Below, piece by piece: positions 50,148 to 61,963 of a stretch of 64,000 bases of DNA (the stretch's first letter is position 1; every line of letters starts with the position of its first letter). The stretch is taken from the NCBI GenBank assembly GCA_900169235.1, contig FWCC01000304.1, positions 31,556 through 95,555 of the forward strand, given 5' to 3'. The stretch is from Zarea fungicola. Taxonomy: Eukaryota > Ascomycota > Sordariomycetes > Hypocreales > Cordycipitaceae. Under the pieces are notes generated by a model, which searched no databases, was not told where the DNA came from, and saw nothing but the letters and a program-made list of their open reading frames with translations. The translations under genes were made by a program, and so were the position numbers.

Positions 50148-51749
50148 ATGCATACCAAGGCCCTCTCTTCTGCCCTCCTGCTCCTGGAGCTTGTGGCTGT
50201 GGCTACAGCCGCGCCGCCACCCCAGGTGGAAAAACGATCATTCAAGGTTGAGCGAGTTCGAAACGATGCTTATACTGGCCGAAATGGACCACAAGCACTC
50301 GCCAAGGTGTACCGAAAGTATGGCATGCCTCTACCACCCGGCTTGGTCAACGCCCTCGAGGCGCAGGACAAGCAGGAACCGGTTACTGTTAGAGCTACCA
50401 AGCGCCGTGCAGGTAAATGGCACAATCCCAACGAGAAGGGTGCTCAGGGCTCCAGTGGCAAACATGTTGGTGCGACCGCTAGTGCCTTTTCGATTGAGGG
50501 TGGCGCTGGGGAAGAGAACGGCGAGGACACCAATGCCGGAGACGATACTGGAGATGATGCTGGGGATGAGGCTGGGGATGATACCGCAGATGATGGAGAA
50601 TCCGCCATCGACCCTCTGGCTAAAGCTGGCGAGGGCAACCAGACTGGCAAGGTTGTGAACAACCCAGAAAAGAACGACGTCGAATATCTGTCCCAGATCA
50701 AGATTGGTGGACAGTCCGTCACACTCGACTTTGACACTGGTTCATCCGATCTCTGGGTCTTTAACACGCAGCTCTCTGCCCAGCAGACCCAGGGCCGTGC
50801 CATCTACGACCCGGCCAAGAGCAAGACCTTCAAGGTACTACAGGGCGCCCAGTTCACTGTCCGTTACGGCGACGGCTCCGGGGCCTCGGGCAACGTCGGC
50901 ACGGACGTGGTCGACGTCGGCGGTGCCGTTGCGCCGCAGCAGGCCGTCGAGCTCGCGACGGAGGTAACCGACACCTTTGTGCGTGACATCAACAACGGCG
51001 GCCTCATGGGCCTCGCCTTTTCCTCCATCAACGGCGTCAGGCCGCAGAAGCAAAAGACGTTTTTCGAAAACGTCATGCCTTCCCTGCAGGAGCCGCTCTT
51101 CACCGCCGACCTGCGTGCGGGCGCCGCGGGCGCCTACGAGTTTGGCCGCGTCGACACGTCCAAGTTCCAGGGCGACCTCGCTTGGATCCCCATCGACTCC
51201 TCCAAGGGCTTCTGGCAGTTTAGCAGTGAGTTCTTTGCCGTCGACGGCGGCCAGGCCCAGAAGGCGGCGCAGGGCGGCCAGGCCATTGCTGACACGGGCA
51301 CGACGCTGCTCCTGGCCGACCCGACCATTGTGGATGGATACTATGCGCAGGTGCAGGGGGCGCAGAACAGCCAGCAGATGGGCGGCTTCGTTGTGCCTTG
51401 CAACGCTCAGCTGCCCGACTTGGATCTTGACATTGGCGGCGTCTACATGGCCCGCATCAAGGGTTCGGATATCAACTTTGCGCCAGTTGGCAACGGTGGT
51501 AAGTTTTCAAGTCCATTTGAAAGAGGAAACCTCAATCGAGCTTGGTGCCTCGCTTCACCTGACCGATGAGAGCTTCGGCCCTTTTTTTATCTTAAATATC
51601 ACGCTAACCTGATATTTGTAGCTTGCTTTGGTGGCTTACAGGCTACTACGCCTGGTGGTCTTGGTATCTATGGTGACATCTTGTTCAAGTCGCAGTTTGT
51701 GGCGTTCAATGGCGGCAACAACACACTTGGCATGGCTGTCCATGCTTAG
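50148..51749 (+). CDS. Secreted pepsin-like aspartic protease
   Basis: Exons 50148-51498 and 51622-51749 encode 492 residues. A signal peptide covers residues 1-20 (LLLLELVAVATA), followed by a long propeptide with KR sites. The two catalytic motifs are DTGSSDLW (Asp196) and ADTGTT (Asp382). A flap tyrosine lies in RYGDGSGASG, and a C-terminal Cys pair (VPCNAQ and ACFGGL) straddles the intron. The propeptide contains an acidic repeat (GDDTGDDAGDEAGDDT-like, residues ~128-152) that makes it longer than usual for the family. Likely role: extracellular or vacuolar proteolysis at acid pH. ATG 50148 is chosen because no earlier ATG is in frame. Confidence 0.92.
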
Positions 51750-54129
51750 ATAATGCCAGCTTGAAGCCATTCTGGTACATCAATTTTGTATATTCCAAGT
51801 CTGCTCATCTAGAGTTATTTACATCAATTGGCATATACATCATTCCTTTAGACAGATGAACGAGTAGAGCCTCTGCAATCATCCATATACTCTCTTTAAG
51901 GTGACTACCAATGCGCTGATGTACAAGACTATTTCTTATATGTGTTTTAAACATGGAGCTATCACTATAAGACAAAGCATGAGAAGCCCCATTCGATGTG
52001 TATTGTTGCTTTGATCTTGATCTTGTTGTGATTGATGACACAGAGCCATGACAGGTGGCTGGTACCAGTTTTCCTACACCGCGCTAGAAACGATGGTCAC
52101 TCGCATTTGTAAGCACCACTCGCTAATCAATGCAGCGTCATCGTCTATCGGTGCTGTAATTTCTTGTTCTCTGGCCTACCACTGCCCTGATTAATAATAA
52201 TTTGCCGAGAACGCGCCCTTCGAGTGGAAAGTGGGCAGTGTTGATCTGTATGCCAATCGGCGGACAGCATTGACTTGTAAACCCATCCGCGGACAGTATA
52301 CAACCAGTCACCCAAAGAGCGGTATAATTCGAGAAAGACGGGAATTCGGGATGGATACCCGAGAAGATAAATACCTAACAGGTCAAAGCAGAAACTGAGT
52401 CCACAGTGTATGGACTAATGATAGCCTCGTGACTGTCCCTGTTTCGACGGAAACTGTGATGATTCTCGGCCAAACTTCAAAAGAGAACTATAAATACTCG
52501 GCCAATAGTCGTAGAATGAAATAAACTAGCAAGTAGCTTCGGCGGAGAGGAATTACCACTCTTGGGCCGAGCCAAAACGAATTTGGTTGAAACGCGAGGC
52601 ACGCGCCATCGACTCGGACGGCTTTGCGAATTCGGCCAGCAGAATTGATAGTTAATACCACAAGGTCATCAAAGAGCAACCGTCATAATCAATTACGAGT
52701 GGCCTTGCCGCCGCTGGGATGTACCAAAGCCGAAAGCCTACAGCTCGGCTTTGCAGCCCCAAGCAGACACTCTTGCAACACCGCACCTGGTAACTACCAA
52801 AGGCTCAAGCCGAGGCCGCACATGCTGTACGTGTTCTTCTCAGGCCCGGTCACGCTCACTTGAAATCAAACTCCTTGCTATGGAGTACAGATAGAAACGA
52901 CGGCCGAAAATTTGGACATGTCATAAGGTCACACGCCTAGGTGGGTGCCAGGCCCTACCGATCAGTTTAGGTAAATGGTACCGTTCTCTCCACCGTAGCC
53001 CTGCCGTTGCCAATTCAACTGCACCTTATTAAGTGGGAGGCTGTGCATAAAGTTTTCTGATTTTAATTCCAAGCTCTCTTAAGCTTACGCTGCACCGGGC
53101 AATTGTCGTTGATGCTCATCTCGACGTCATAAGTCGGCAGGGCCATATTAGTTGTATGTATGCAGGAGGACTTGCTGCGCCTCGTTGGCTGCTCGGGGCC
53201 GGCTCGCCTGGTTAATTTGGGGCGCCGTTAGCGCATTGAGATGCATAAATGGGGAACGATGAAATTCAATCGCCCGTTAAAAGGGCCGAAAGCTGTTGCC
53301 TAAACTACGAAGAAGCTTGTAAGGTTTCAAGAGCCTACTAGGTAACAAACCACTTGTCTGGGCCTTCTAGAACATCAATCCAACGGCCAAATGTTGACAA
53401 CGAGACTCAGCTTGGCGCAGTGCGGCTAGAGCCAGATTCTTGGCGAAGAAAGGGATAGAGGAACGAAGAAGGCAAGACACTGGACGAAAACTCCACCTGG
53501 CAGCGTAAAATGAAGAATGCTAGCCAAGATTCTAGGCCAGATTCATTCTAGATTTATCGCATGGCCAGCTGGGCAACAGGGTGCCAGTTTTGAGGCTGAG
53601 TGGCAAGCAGGTTGGCAGGCTCTGGCCGGTGCAGCACTATTGACTGTGCGGGAGAGCCGCGGGCCTGTCTTCTGATCAATCGTCAAAAACTGCTAACTAG
53701 TAGGGCGTAGGTAGGGCCGCATCCTTCGCGGGATTGTTGCCAGACCTGGTCAAGGGGCTCGACGCCACCAAACCTGCGCTGGTGGATACGTCAAAGTGAG
53801 GCTGGACGAGCAGGTAACCTGCGTCGATGCGGTCATACTTGAGGCTGACTTAATTCTTTGTGTTCTCGTTCGACATACAAGTTGGTCGTAGCGTAAAACG
53901 TAGCTGAGGGGGCGCGCTACTACCCCATGGAGATGCCTCCAGTGATAAATAGCCTCTCGATCCGCCACCCACTTACTCAAGCGGTCTTTCATCACAATCA
54001 CAACATAACAAGTCAAGAAGAGACTCTTTCATGCCTCTTCATCAGTCAAACACAAACACAGCCCACACAGAAAACGAAAACAACAAAAACAACAACAACA
54101 ACAACAACAACAACACACAATCACAAAAC
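51750..54129. other. Large intergenic region, no gene recognised
   Basis: A 2.4 kb spacer, the largest in the window. ORFs are short and lack motifs. No terminal repeats, transposase remnants or RNA genes are visible. The last ~130 bases are a CAA-rich leader of the next gene. Confidence 0.5.
54088..54114 (+). repeat. (AAC)n microsatellite in leader
   Basis: About nine tandem trinucleotide units just upstream of the ATG at 54130, probably within the 5' UTR. CAA-rich unstructured leaders are common in highly expressed fungal genes. Confidence 0.85.
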
Positions 54130-54480
54130 ATGGGTCTCTTCAGCTCCACCGACGACAAGGGCGAGAAGAAGTCGCTGTACCAAAAGTTTCAGGACAAGAA
54201 GCGCGGCCCCCCCATCAGCGACGCCGACCTCCTCAAGTACACGGGCAAGTCCCGCGAGGAGTTTGACAGCTGGCGCGAGACGCAGCCAGGTGTGGGCAAG
54301 AACCAGCTCTGCGGCACCCTCGCCGTCGGCGGCGCCTCGGGCCTCGGCGGCGTCGCGGCGGCCGGCGGTGTCGGCGGCTGGGGCCCTGGCGCTGCTCCCA
54401 GCGGTCCCAACCGTGGCATGAAGTTTCCCCCAGAGCAAAAGTCGGAGAAGGAGAAGGCTCTCGAGGAAGATGATGATTAA
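54130..54480 (+). CDS. Small conserved protein, unknown function
   Basis: A single-exon gene of 116 residues. It starts MGLFSSTDDKGEKKS, then has a charged segment (YQKFQDKKRGPPISDADLLKYTG), a Gly/Ala-rich middle (about residues 60-95) and an acidic end (EKALEEDDD). There is no signal peptide; Gly2 in MGLFSS could be a myristoylation site, which is speculative. The coding body is strongly G/C at third positions and the CAA-rich leader suggests real, probably strong expression. I do not recognise a named family. Confidence 0.72.
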   Translation: MGLFSSTDDKGEKKSLYQKFQDKKRGPPISDADLLKYTGKSREEFDSWRETQPGVGKNQLCGTLAVGGASGLGGVAAAGGVGGWGPGAAPSGPNRGMKFPPEQKSEKEKALEEDDD

Positions 54481-54864
54481 AGAAGAAAATCTCAGTCGAA
54501 TACATTAAGAGGTCGATGGTGGTGAATGAAATCGGATTTGTCTGGAATATATATGCGGCTTAAATCGCCCAACGATTAATCGCAGGATGTAATAATGAAT
54601 TTAGCTGAAATACCCTTATTTTTTTAATGCACACATGAGCCTCGAATCAAACTTGGGAATTAAAATATTGTGAAGTTCAATTTTATTCTTGTAGATAAAT
54701 GCAAAAGTCCCGAGGCTCTAAAATGGTGCCAGGTCCCTAGTCGGCTACCCCTCCGCTACCTGTTCAGCAAACACTCTTCATTCATCGGATCGCTTTAGTA
54801 AAAACGCCAAAAAATCAAACAAAGTCTCCTTGTGCAAAAGTTTTGTCTTTGGGTTAACTCCCCA
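54481..54864. other. Convergent 3' region
   Basis: An AT-rich spacer between the small gene and the 3' end of the kinase gene. Nothing coding is supported. Confidence 0.5.
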
Positions 54865-56649
54865 TTAATTTTTCGCCTTGATAGCATTGTGCAAGCCGGC
54901 AATAACAACCATGGCTCCCCAAGCGCCAGGGTCGGGCGGCATGTCCTTGTTCTCGCCGCTGCTCCCACCGCCGACGTATGTCGCGCGACCCAGACGGGGT
55001 GTCATGGTCTTGGTCGCCTGAGCGCCCTTGACTGCCGCGTCAACACCGCTGTCGAATCCCGATTTGCCCATGATATCGGCAAACGGCATCAACGTGTCCA
55101 TGACGGTGCGGTCGCCAATCTTGGCGGGCGTGTAGCGGCGCAGGTTTTCAAGCGCCGTGCCAAGGGCCCTGCCCCAGAGAGCGACGGCCCCCTCCGACTT
55201 GGCGATGTCAATGTTCTTCTCAACCGCCGCGCGGAGAGAGACGAAGAAGATTCCCAGGATGCCGCCCAGCGTGCCACCCATCTTGCTCTCGACAATCTCC
55301 TCGAGCTCGAGCAGGACCGAGACGACGGAGCCCGACTTGGCCAGGCCGTTGTCGAGGGCGGCGAGCAGCGCCGTAGCGCCCGTCTTGAGCGTCTCGCCGC
55401 AGTCACCGTCGCCCATCACCGTGTCCCACTTGGTCAGGTCGGGCTCGGCCTCGACGAGGTCGTCGCATGCGGTGCGAAGCATTTTCTCGAGCAGGACGGG
55501 GTCAATCTTGAGGTCGCTGGCGTCGTTGGCCGTCTTGTGCTCCGGCTTGGGCGCCTGTACGAGCTGGTCTTTGCGGGAGCGGCGCTTGGACTGGGCACCG
55601 GCCACGGACTCCCAGCAGGTACTTGTGCGGACATCGAAGAAGGATTTGATCTGGTCGACCGAGTAGCTGCAGTTTTTCGCGGCGGCGGTGACATTGATGA
55701 TGGAGACGGAAAAGGCGGGCGCATTGAGCGACGTCTCCAGGAATCCGGCGCAGACGCGGGCAGGGTCGAGCTTCCAGTCACGCTCGAGCTGCTCGAGTAG
55801 CTCATCGACCAGGGCGCCCATTTCGAGATGAGACATGCCGCCAAAGTTGCTGACAAGCAGCATGGTCTCATCCCCGTCGCTGAACTTGACGTAACCTCGC
55901 TCAGGATCCTTTTCGTCGAGGCAGTGTGTGAGAACCTGCTTGACGAGGTCCTGCGGGGTCGGTACTGGGGAGAGCTTCTTATAGCCAGGCTCGTTGTGAG
56001 GACCTGTGCCGAGCTCAACTTCGTTTTCCTTCAGCATGGCGTGCTCGGCGCGACCAGGGACGTGGCAGTGGTCTAGAGTCGCGGCAATGGAGACGATTTG
56101 CTCCGAAAATGCAACACCGAGATCGTAGACCTCGTCGAGAGAGGCGCCAGCGCCGGCGGCACCGCCCATTACCTTGAGGACGCCAATCTGGCCAGCGAGA
56201 CCGCGGCGGCCAACCAAGCTGCCCTTGCGACCGACAGAAACGTCGTCGCCGCAGATGATGGTCCGGCATTGGTGGCCCGTGGCATTAGCCTTTTCATTGG
56301 CAAGGCCAAAATGCAGGCAGTCTCCTGTATAGTTGGTGATGACCAGAATGGTGCCCTTGTCGCTGGGTACGGCGTCGACGGCTGCCACTATTTGCTTGGT
56401 GCTGGGGCTCGCAAAGATGTCGCCTTGAACGGCGGCTGTGAGCATGTGCTCGCCAACATAGCCGCTCCAGCCAGGCTCGTGGCCGGATCCGCCACCGGAG
56501 ATGAGGACAACCTTGGACTTGTCATAGCTCGAGTCAAAGACGATGCGATTGGCTTCGTCTAGGCTGAGGCTGGGGTTGTAGCGTATGATTCCCTTGAGGG
56601 CCTTGTTGACGAGGCCATCGGGCGAGTCAAAGAGATGTCGCTTCGACAT
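54865..56649 (-). CDS. DAK-family kinase, probably L-erythrulose/dihydroxyacetone kinase
   Basis: A single exon of 594 residues, ATP-dependent kinase of small ketoses. The N-terminal DhaK domain has GGGSGHEPG and NYTGDCLHFGLA. The histidine that covalently holds the substrate is His218, in GTGPHNEPG. The C-terminal DhaL domain has the Mg-ATP aspartate cluster MGDGDCGETL, then MGGTLGGILG and GDRTVMDTL. I start at ATG 56649 (MSKRHLFDSPDGL), which fits known DAK N-termini; an in-frame upstream ATG at 56736 would add 29 unlike residues. It is divergently arranged with an RpiB-type isomerase 775 bp away, followed by a TIM paralogue. That context suggests L-erythrulose (as in Yarrowia EYK1) rather than, or besides, dihydroxyacetone. 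Confidence 0.92.
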   Translation of the reverse strand: MSKRHLFDSPDGLVNKALKGIIRYNPSLSLDEANRIVFDSSYDKSKVVLISGGGSGHEPGWSGYVGEHMLTAAVQGDIFASPSTKQIVAAVDAVPSDKGTILVITNYTGDCLHFGLANEKANATGHQCRTIICGDDVSVGRKGSLVGRRGLAGQIGVLKVMGGAAGAGASLDEVYDLGVAFSEQIVSIAATLDHCHVPGRAEHAMLKENEVELGTGPHNEPGYKKLSPVPTPQDLVKQVLTHCLDEKDPERGYVKFSDGDETMLLVSNFGGMSHLEMGALVDELLEQLERDWKLDPARVCAGFLETSLNAPAFSVSIINVTAAAKNCSYSVDQIKSFFDVRTSTCWESVAGAQSKRRSRKDQLVQAPKPEHKTANDASDLKIDPVLLEKMLRTACDDLVEAEPDLTKWDTVMGDGDCGETLKTGATALLAALDNGLAKSGSVVSVLLELEEIVESKMGGTLGGILGIFFVSLRAAVEKNIDIAKSEGAVALWGRALGTALENLRRYTPAKIGDRTVMDTLMPFADIMGKSGFDSGVDAAVKGAQATKTMTPRLGRATYVGGGSSGENKDMPPDPGAWGAMVVIAGLHNAIKAKN

Positions 56650-57423
56650 GTTTAACTCAACTGTTGGTGTTGAGTGTGTGTATAGATGTGCAAGTGTCTG
56701 AGCGAGGTCGAGGGAAACAAGGCGCGAGACTGCCACGAGAGGATGTCAAGGTTGAAGGGAGGGTAATTGAAACGTGGGTGAGCTCCTTGACGATTTATCG
56801 TGAGCTGGGGAGCGTGGCGAAGGTCACCTCCCCCTCATGGTCGCTCGGTGCAAACGGCATTGGGCGTGGCTGCAGCAAACGAGGTCGGACATTGTGCCGC
56901 AGGCGGAGAGTGAATGACTGTACCAAAAAAAGAAACATGGTCGGTAACTACTCCAAGACACAAAACTCTGGAGCTTTCCACCCAAAAGCAGGTCACTGCT
57001 GTACGACTCGAGGCCGGTTTGGTTGGCTTTGTCTTTCGTTTACGAAGCGTCACGGAGGGTGTTGGTGGGTGGTCGGGTTTCCGCTTTGGGCAAGCCGGCG
57101 GGCACTGTACAGTGACAAGACGAAGCCAGCCCCAGCCTTTCACAAATCCCCCACTGCGACCGGCGTTCTGGAACCCTGAATCAGTTGTTTTTAGCAATTT
57201 GCCAAGGTCCCCTGATGACGGCTGCGTGATCAAGCAATTTGGAGTCTGGTGGGGTTTGAAACAGCTGAGGGGGAGGGGTGAACAATTGAGTGTTGGTGTG
57301 ACGAACGAGCTTCGGAATCATCAGCTAAGCTTGCTCTCTCGTCTCTACATTTTTGTTATTTCTTCCATCCCCATCTCCCAACTGCAGAGTTAAAAGAATC
57401 ATCATCTCAAGACACAATACACA
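56650..57423. promoter_or_regulatory. Divergent promoter, kinase / RpiB-type isomerase
   Basis: 774 bp shared by the two divergent genes, so it may coordinate them. I see no palindrome I can assign to a known regulator. The ORFs here are short and unconvincing. Confidence 0.4.
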
Positions 57424-57946
57424 ATGTCACCCACTTGGAGAATAGCTATGGGCTGCGATGTAAGTACGCCCTCCGCTCTCTGGCCTCACCATTGGCAAAG
57501 GCTGACAATTCTCTCCACAGGAAGCCGGCGTCAGCTATAAAAACGCCATCAAGCGCGACTTTGAATCCGACAGTCGTGTAACCGAAGTCATCGACGTCGG
57601 TTCCGGCGAGGCCACTGACAAGACAGCCTATCCAACCCGCGCTGCCGCTGCCGCCCGTCTCGTGGCCGAGGGCAAGGCCGACCGCGCTCTCCTGGTCTGC
57701 GGCACTGGCCTCGGCGTTGCCATCACGGCCAACAAAATCAAGGGCATTCGTGCCGTCACCGCGCATGATAGCTTCAGCGTCGAGCGCAGCGTCCTCAGCA
57801 ACAATGCCCAGGTCCTCTGCATGGGCGAGCGTGTCGTTGGCCTCGAGCTGGCGCGTCGTCTGGCTGGCGAGTGGCTGGGCTACGAATTCGATCCCAACAG
57901 TGCGAGTGCCAAGAAGGTGGATGAGATTAACCAGCTCGAGGATTAA
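57424..57946 (+). CDS. RpiB/LacAB-type sugar-phosphate isomerase
   Basis: Exons 57424-57459 and 57521-57946 encode 153 residues. RpiB-fold features are an N-terminal MGCDEAG (split by the intron), [14 protein letters not shown], the catalytic cysteine in [10 protein letters not shown] (Cys72), and [31 protein letters not shown]. Fungi normally use RpiA for the pentose pathway, so an RpiB-type enzyme implies a special substrate. Next to the DAK-type kinase and the TIM paralogue, D-erythrulose 4-phosphate to D-erythrose 4-phosphate isomerisation is the best guess (like bacterial EryI and Yarrowia EYI2). The first exon is only 12 codons. Confidence 0.9.
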
Positions 57947-58684
57947 ACGATGGCTTGAGAAATTTAATTTTGTATTCTTCATTGGGGAGATGTGCTTCTT
58001 TTCATTCTCTTCCTAGCGACCTTATGAGCTTTAGACGTCCTTGCTTAGCCGCCATAACAAACAGCATTTACAAAAACAACCCCTCTTCATAAAGCTTCCA
58101 TACATACATGATGAGTAATTGTACCGTCCGATCTCTAAAATGTAGCATCTTGAGCCAGAATGGTCTCGACTTGAATGCGCTGGCGTGAGCCTGTGTCCGG
58201 GATGCCTAAAGCGGCAACGCTCTACAGCGCCTCAACGCCTATAATCCGCCACTGGCGCTGAATTCCTCAGGGCACGGCAGTGCATCTCCATCGGGACATG
58301 CAACCGAGCGAACCCCTAAAGCTTCTTGAACCCGCTGTAAACCCGCTGTCGGTGCGGGGCATGTGCCGCATTTGCGGGGATCACAGTGCATGTTGCCACC
58401 GCTAGCCCCAGCGCGGAGGGGTAGCTTCAGGGGCCGGAAAGCTCACCGATCAGCGGACACACCTCAGGTATCGCACGCAGCTCGGTCTCTGAGACTGTTG
58501 AACAATCCTCCTCAACCCTATCAGCGCACTGCGTTTGTTTTCTGCTCGACTGACTTGAGTTTTCATCACTCTTTCTTGTCCACACCGAGATCAGTTCAAC
58601 AACCACCCTAAAAAAGAAGAAAGCAAAGAAAACACGTATACACCTCTGTTCGCCTAGTATCGGCCCTTCAAGAGCACCTTCAGC
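57947..58684. other. Intergenic region between the two isomerase genes
   Basis: A 0.7 kb spacer with no supported coding sequence. The last ~100 bases look like a pyrimidine/A-rich leader of the TIM-like gene. Confidence 0.45.
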
Positions 58685-59461
58685 ATGGTGGTGGCAACAG
58701 CTCCCCGCCGCCGTCTCATCGGCCTATCGTCCAAAATGTACTTTTCCCTCGACAAGACACAGTCATACACCAAAGACGTTCTCACCCGCCTCGCTGGCCT
58801 CCCCGAAGAGCTCCTCTCACAGATCGACATCTTTATCCTGCCTGATTTCCTCACGATCCCCGCCACTGTCGCCCAGGTCAAGGCGAGCGGACTGCCCATC
58901 TGGACCGGCGCCCAGGACTGCCACTGGGAGGACCACGGCTCCTTTACAGGCGAGGTGAGCCCCGCGGTGCTCCAGTCCGTTGGTGCACACATTGTGGCTG
59001 TCGGGCACGCCGAGCGCCGCCGGCTGTTTGCCGAAGACGATGCCATCACGGCAAAGAAGGCGGCGGCCGTGAGCCGCAACGGCATGGTCCCGTTAGTATG
59101 CATTGGTGAAAAGACCGAGGGCGATTTCCAGATTGCAGTGGACGAGTGTCGGCTGCAGGTGGAAACCGTGGTCAGGTCCCTGGCGGATGATGCCGAGGTC
59201 GTGCTTGCGTATGAACCCGTCTGGGCCATTGGCGCGGCGCAGCCTGCTGGGGTTGCACATGTTCTGGCTGTGGTAGCTGGCCTGCGCGAACTGGGTTGCG
59301 TCAAGGGCAGAAAAGGCGATACCCGAATTGTGTATGGTGGCAGTGCCGGGCCGGGTCTATATGAGCGTCTCAAGACGGGCTTGGACGGCTTGTTCCTTGG
59401 TCGCTTTGGCCATGATCCTGAGCGCTTTGTACAGACGGTCAAGGAGGTGGCAGAGGCTTAA
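58685..59461 (+). CDS. Divergent triose-phosphate-isomerase paralogue
   Basis: A single-exon TIM-barrel isomerase of 258 residues. Catalytic residues are kept: Lys17 (SSKMYF), His108 (VGHAERR) and Glu177 (AYEPVWAIG); the phosphate-binding YGGSAGPG is also present. The Asn of the canonical TIM motif N-x-K is replaced by Ser (GLSSKM), which points away from the glycolytic enzyme. In erythritol pathways a TIM-like enzyme interconverts L-erythrulose 1-phosphate and D-erythrulose 4-phosphate (mycobacterial LerI, Yarrowia EYI1). The neighbouring DAK-type kinase and RpiB-type isomerase favour that role. Lack of introns also contrasts with typical fungal glycolytic tpi genes. Confidence 0.9.
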   Translation: MVVATAPRRRLIGLSSKMYFSLDKTQSYTKDVLTRLAGLPEELLSQIDIFILPDFLTIPATVAQVKASGLPIWTGAQDCHWEDHGSFTGEVSPAVLQSVGAHIVAVGHAERRRLFAEDDAITAKKAAAVSRNGMVPLVCIGEKTEGDFQIAVDECRLQVETVVRSLADDAEVVLAYEPVWAIGAAQPAGVAHVLAVVAGLRELGCVKGRKGDTRIVYGGSAGPGLYERLKTGLDGLFLGRFGHDPERFVQTVKEVAEA

Positions 59462-60386
59462 TAAAAACCACACAAGGCAACGCGTAAGGCTAAGCGCTGA
59501 ATACTTGAAACGCCGGCTGGCATGATGCTGAACGCAATAGCGATGATGGATGCTTAATTTCAGCCAGAACGAAAACTCACGAATTAGCTGATAGATGGCA
59601 ATTTTTACGATAAGAACAGACACAAAACAGCATCCGATTCGCCATACTGGACACACAAATATTGTTATTTCGAATGCCGGCTCTGCATACAAAGTCGGCG
59701 CTAGTAACGGCGCCGCATATCAGTCTCCGGTATCAGGGCTGAAATTGAATCGAACTGTGTCATTCAGCTCGATCTCGATGACAGCGTATTTTGAATTCCA
59801 AACCCTACAAGACAGTAAATTCCCTCACGTTTTCTTTGTGGCAAAAACTAGATAATCAGCCGCCACTACAACCAATCACACCACTTGTTTATCAACTTGT
59901 TTGCAATTAATTGCCTCTCCTGCCCGGCTCTAACCGTAACTGCCGTGTCATGGTGGAGTTGATGGCCCTCCGAACCGGCTCTCGACCCCTCATTTTGCTT
60001 GGAGCTATCATTGCATCGTATAGTAATAAACCCGACCACTGAGAAAAGAGGAGCTTCATATAAAAAGACGCACACAGCAGTTGGATTTCGTCTTGCTTTC
60101 TCCTTTTTCACCAACAAAGCCTTCAACAACAAGATTCAAAGTTCAACGTTTACGCGTAATTCCATCAAGTGCGTCAACACTCTTGCGCTCTATATCATAG
60201 TTGCTCTTCATTCATTGGCAAGTAGATGCGTGACCAACTTATAGATTGCTAACTTCTCTACACGGCATCCGCAGATAACATATTCGGTATTTCGCCCCCC
60301 TCTGGGACAATGGCGCTCATCATGGCGACCATGGCTACCTCTCGGTGGTACTCTATCCAAACTTGATCAAAAACTCCTCTTTCAGG
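59462..60386. other. Intergenic region and THI4 promoter
   Basis: Contains the 3' flank of the TIM-like gene and the upstream region of THI4. No coding sequence is supported. Confidence 0.5.
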
Positions 60387-60606
60387 TAAAGTGTTGCAGC
60401 ATGAGCCGGTGCCTGCTCGTCGCTGGATCATCTGCCCCTACTATCACAGTCAGCATTTGACAGTGATATCACGGTGGCAAGGTCTAGTGGCGAGCGTGGC
60501 TGAGAATATACGGCCCTCAACTTGATCTGGATAATACCAGCGAAAGGATCATGCCTCCCCCTTGTCCCCCAACTTGTACAGGACAATATCATCCTAACCG
60601 TCACAG
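60387..60606 (+). promoter_or_regulatory. Riboswitch-controlled 5' UTR intron of THI4
   Basis: The donor GTAAAG follows CAG at 60386, a CTAAC branch site lies near 60593-60598, and the acceptor CACAG ends at 60606. The intron encloses the whole TPP aptamer. If it is retained, an upstream ORF (ATG 60551, stop 60608-60610) and another ATG at 60402 precede the THI4 start, which would lower translation. This mirrors the alternative-splicing control known for Neurospora thiamine genes; the exact alternative donor is not resolved here. Confidence 0.75.
60400..60554 (+). promoter_or_regulatory. TPP (thiamine pyrophosphate) riboswitch aptamer
   Basis: The conserved core is present: CTGAGA at 60500-60505, then GATCTGGATAATACCAGCG and AAAGGATCATGC through 60554. 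P1 pairs GCATGA (60400-60405) with TCATGC (60549-60554). P2 pairs GCTCG (60416-60420) with CGAGC (60491-60495). The P5 hairpin is CTGG-ATAATA-CCAG. A ~70-nt insertion between the P2 strands is of the kind seen in fungal versions. Thiamine pyrophosphate binding is expected to change splicing of the 5' UTR intron and repress THI4. Confidence 0.95.
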
Positions 60607-60610
60607 GTAA

Positions 60611-61738
<1,128 letters not shown>

Positions 61739-61963
61739 TAGTTAAAATCGAGTCACAATTTTCTCTCTTTTTTTTTACAGATGTATTTGCACTGTCGCTA
61801 TCGCTAGATCGAAAACAAATCCACCTCAAATTGTGAATCACAAAATGAGCCTGCACCTGTTCTGTGATTAATAAATAAATTCTTGGCTATCATGCATCAT
61901 AACGGTATATGACCTATCGTTGTATGAAATTCATCAAATGTTCGTCCCCCCGGCCGTCGTCTC

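Noticed and set aside
54832..55800. 322-codon ORF antisense to the kinase
   Set aside because: A shadow frame. The sense strand carries intact DhaK and DhaL motifs.
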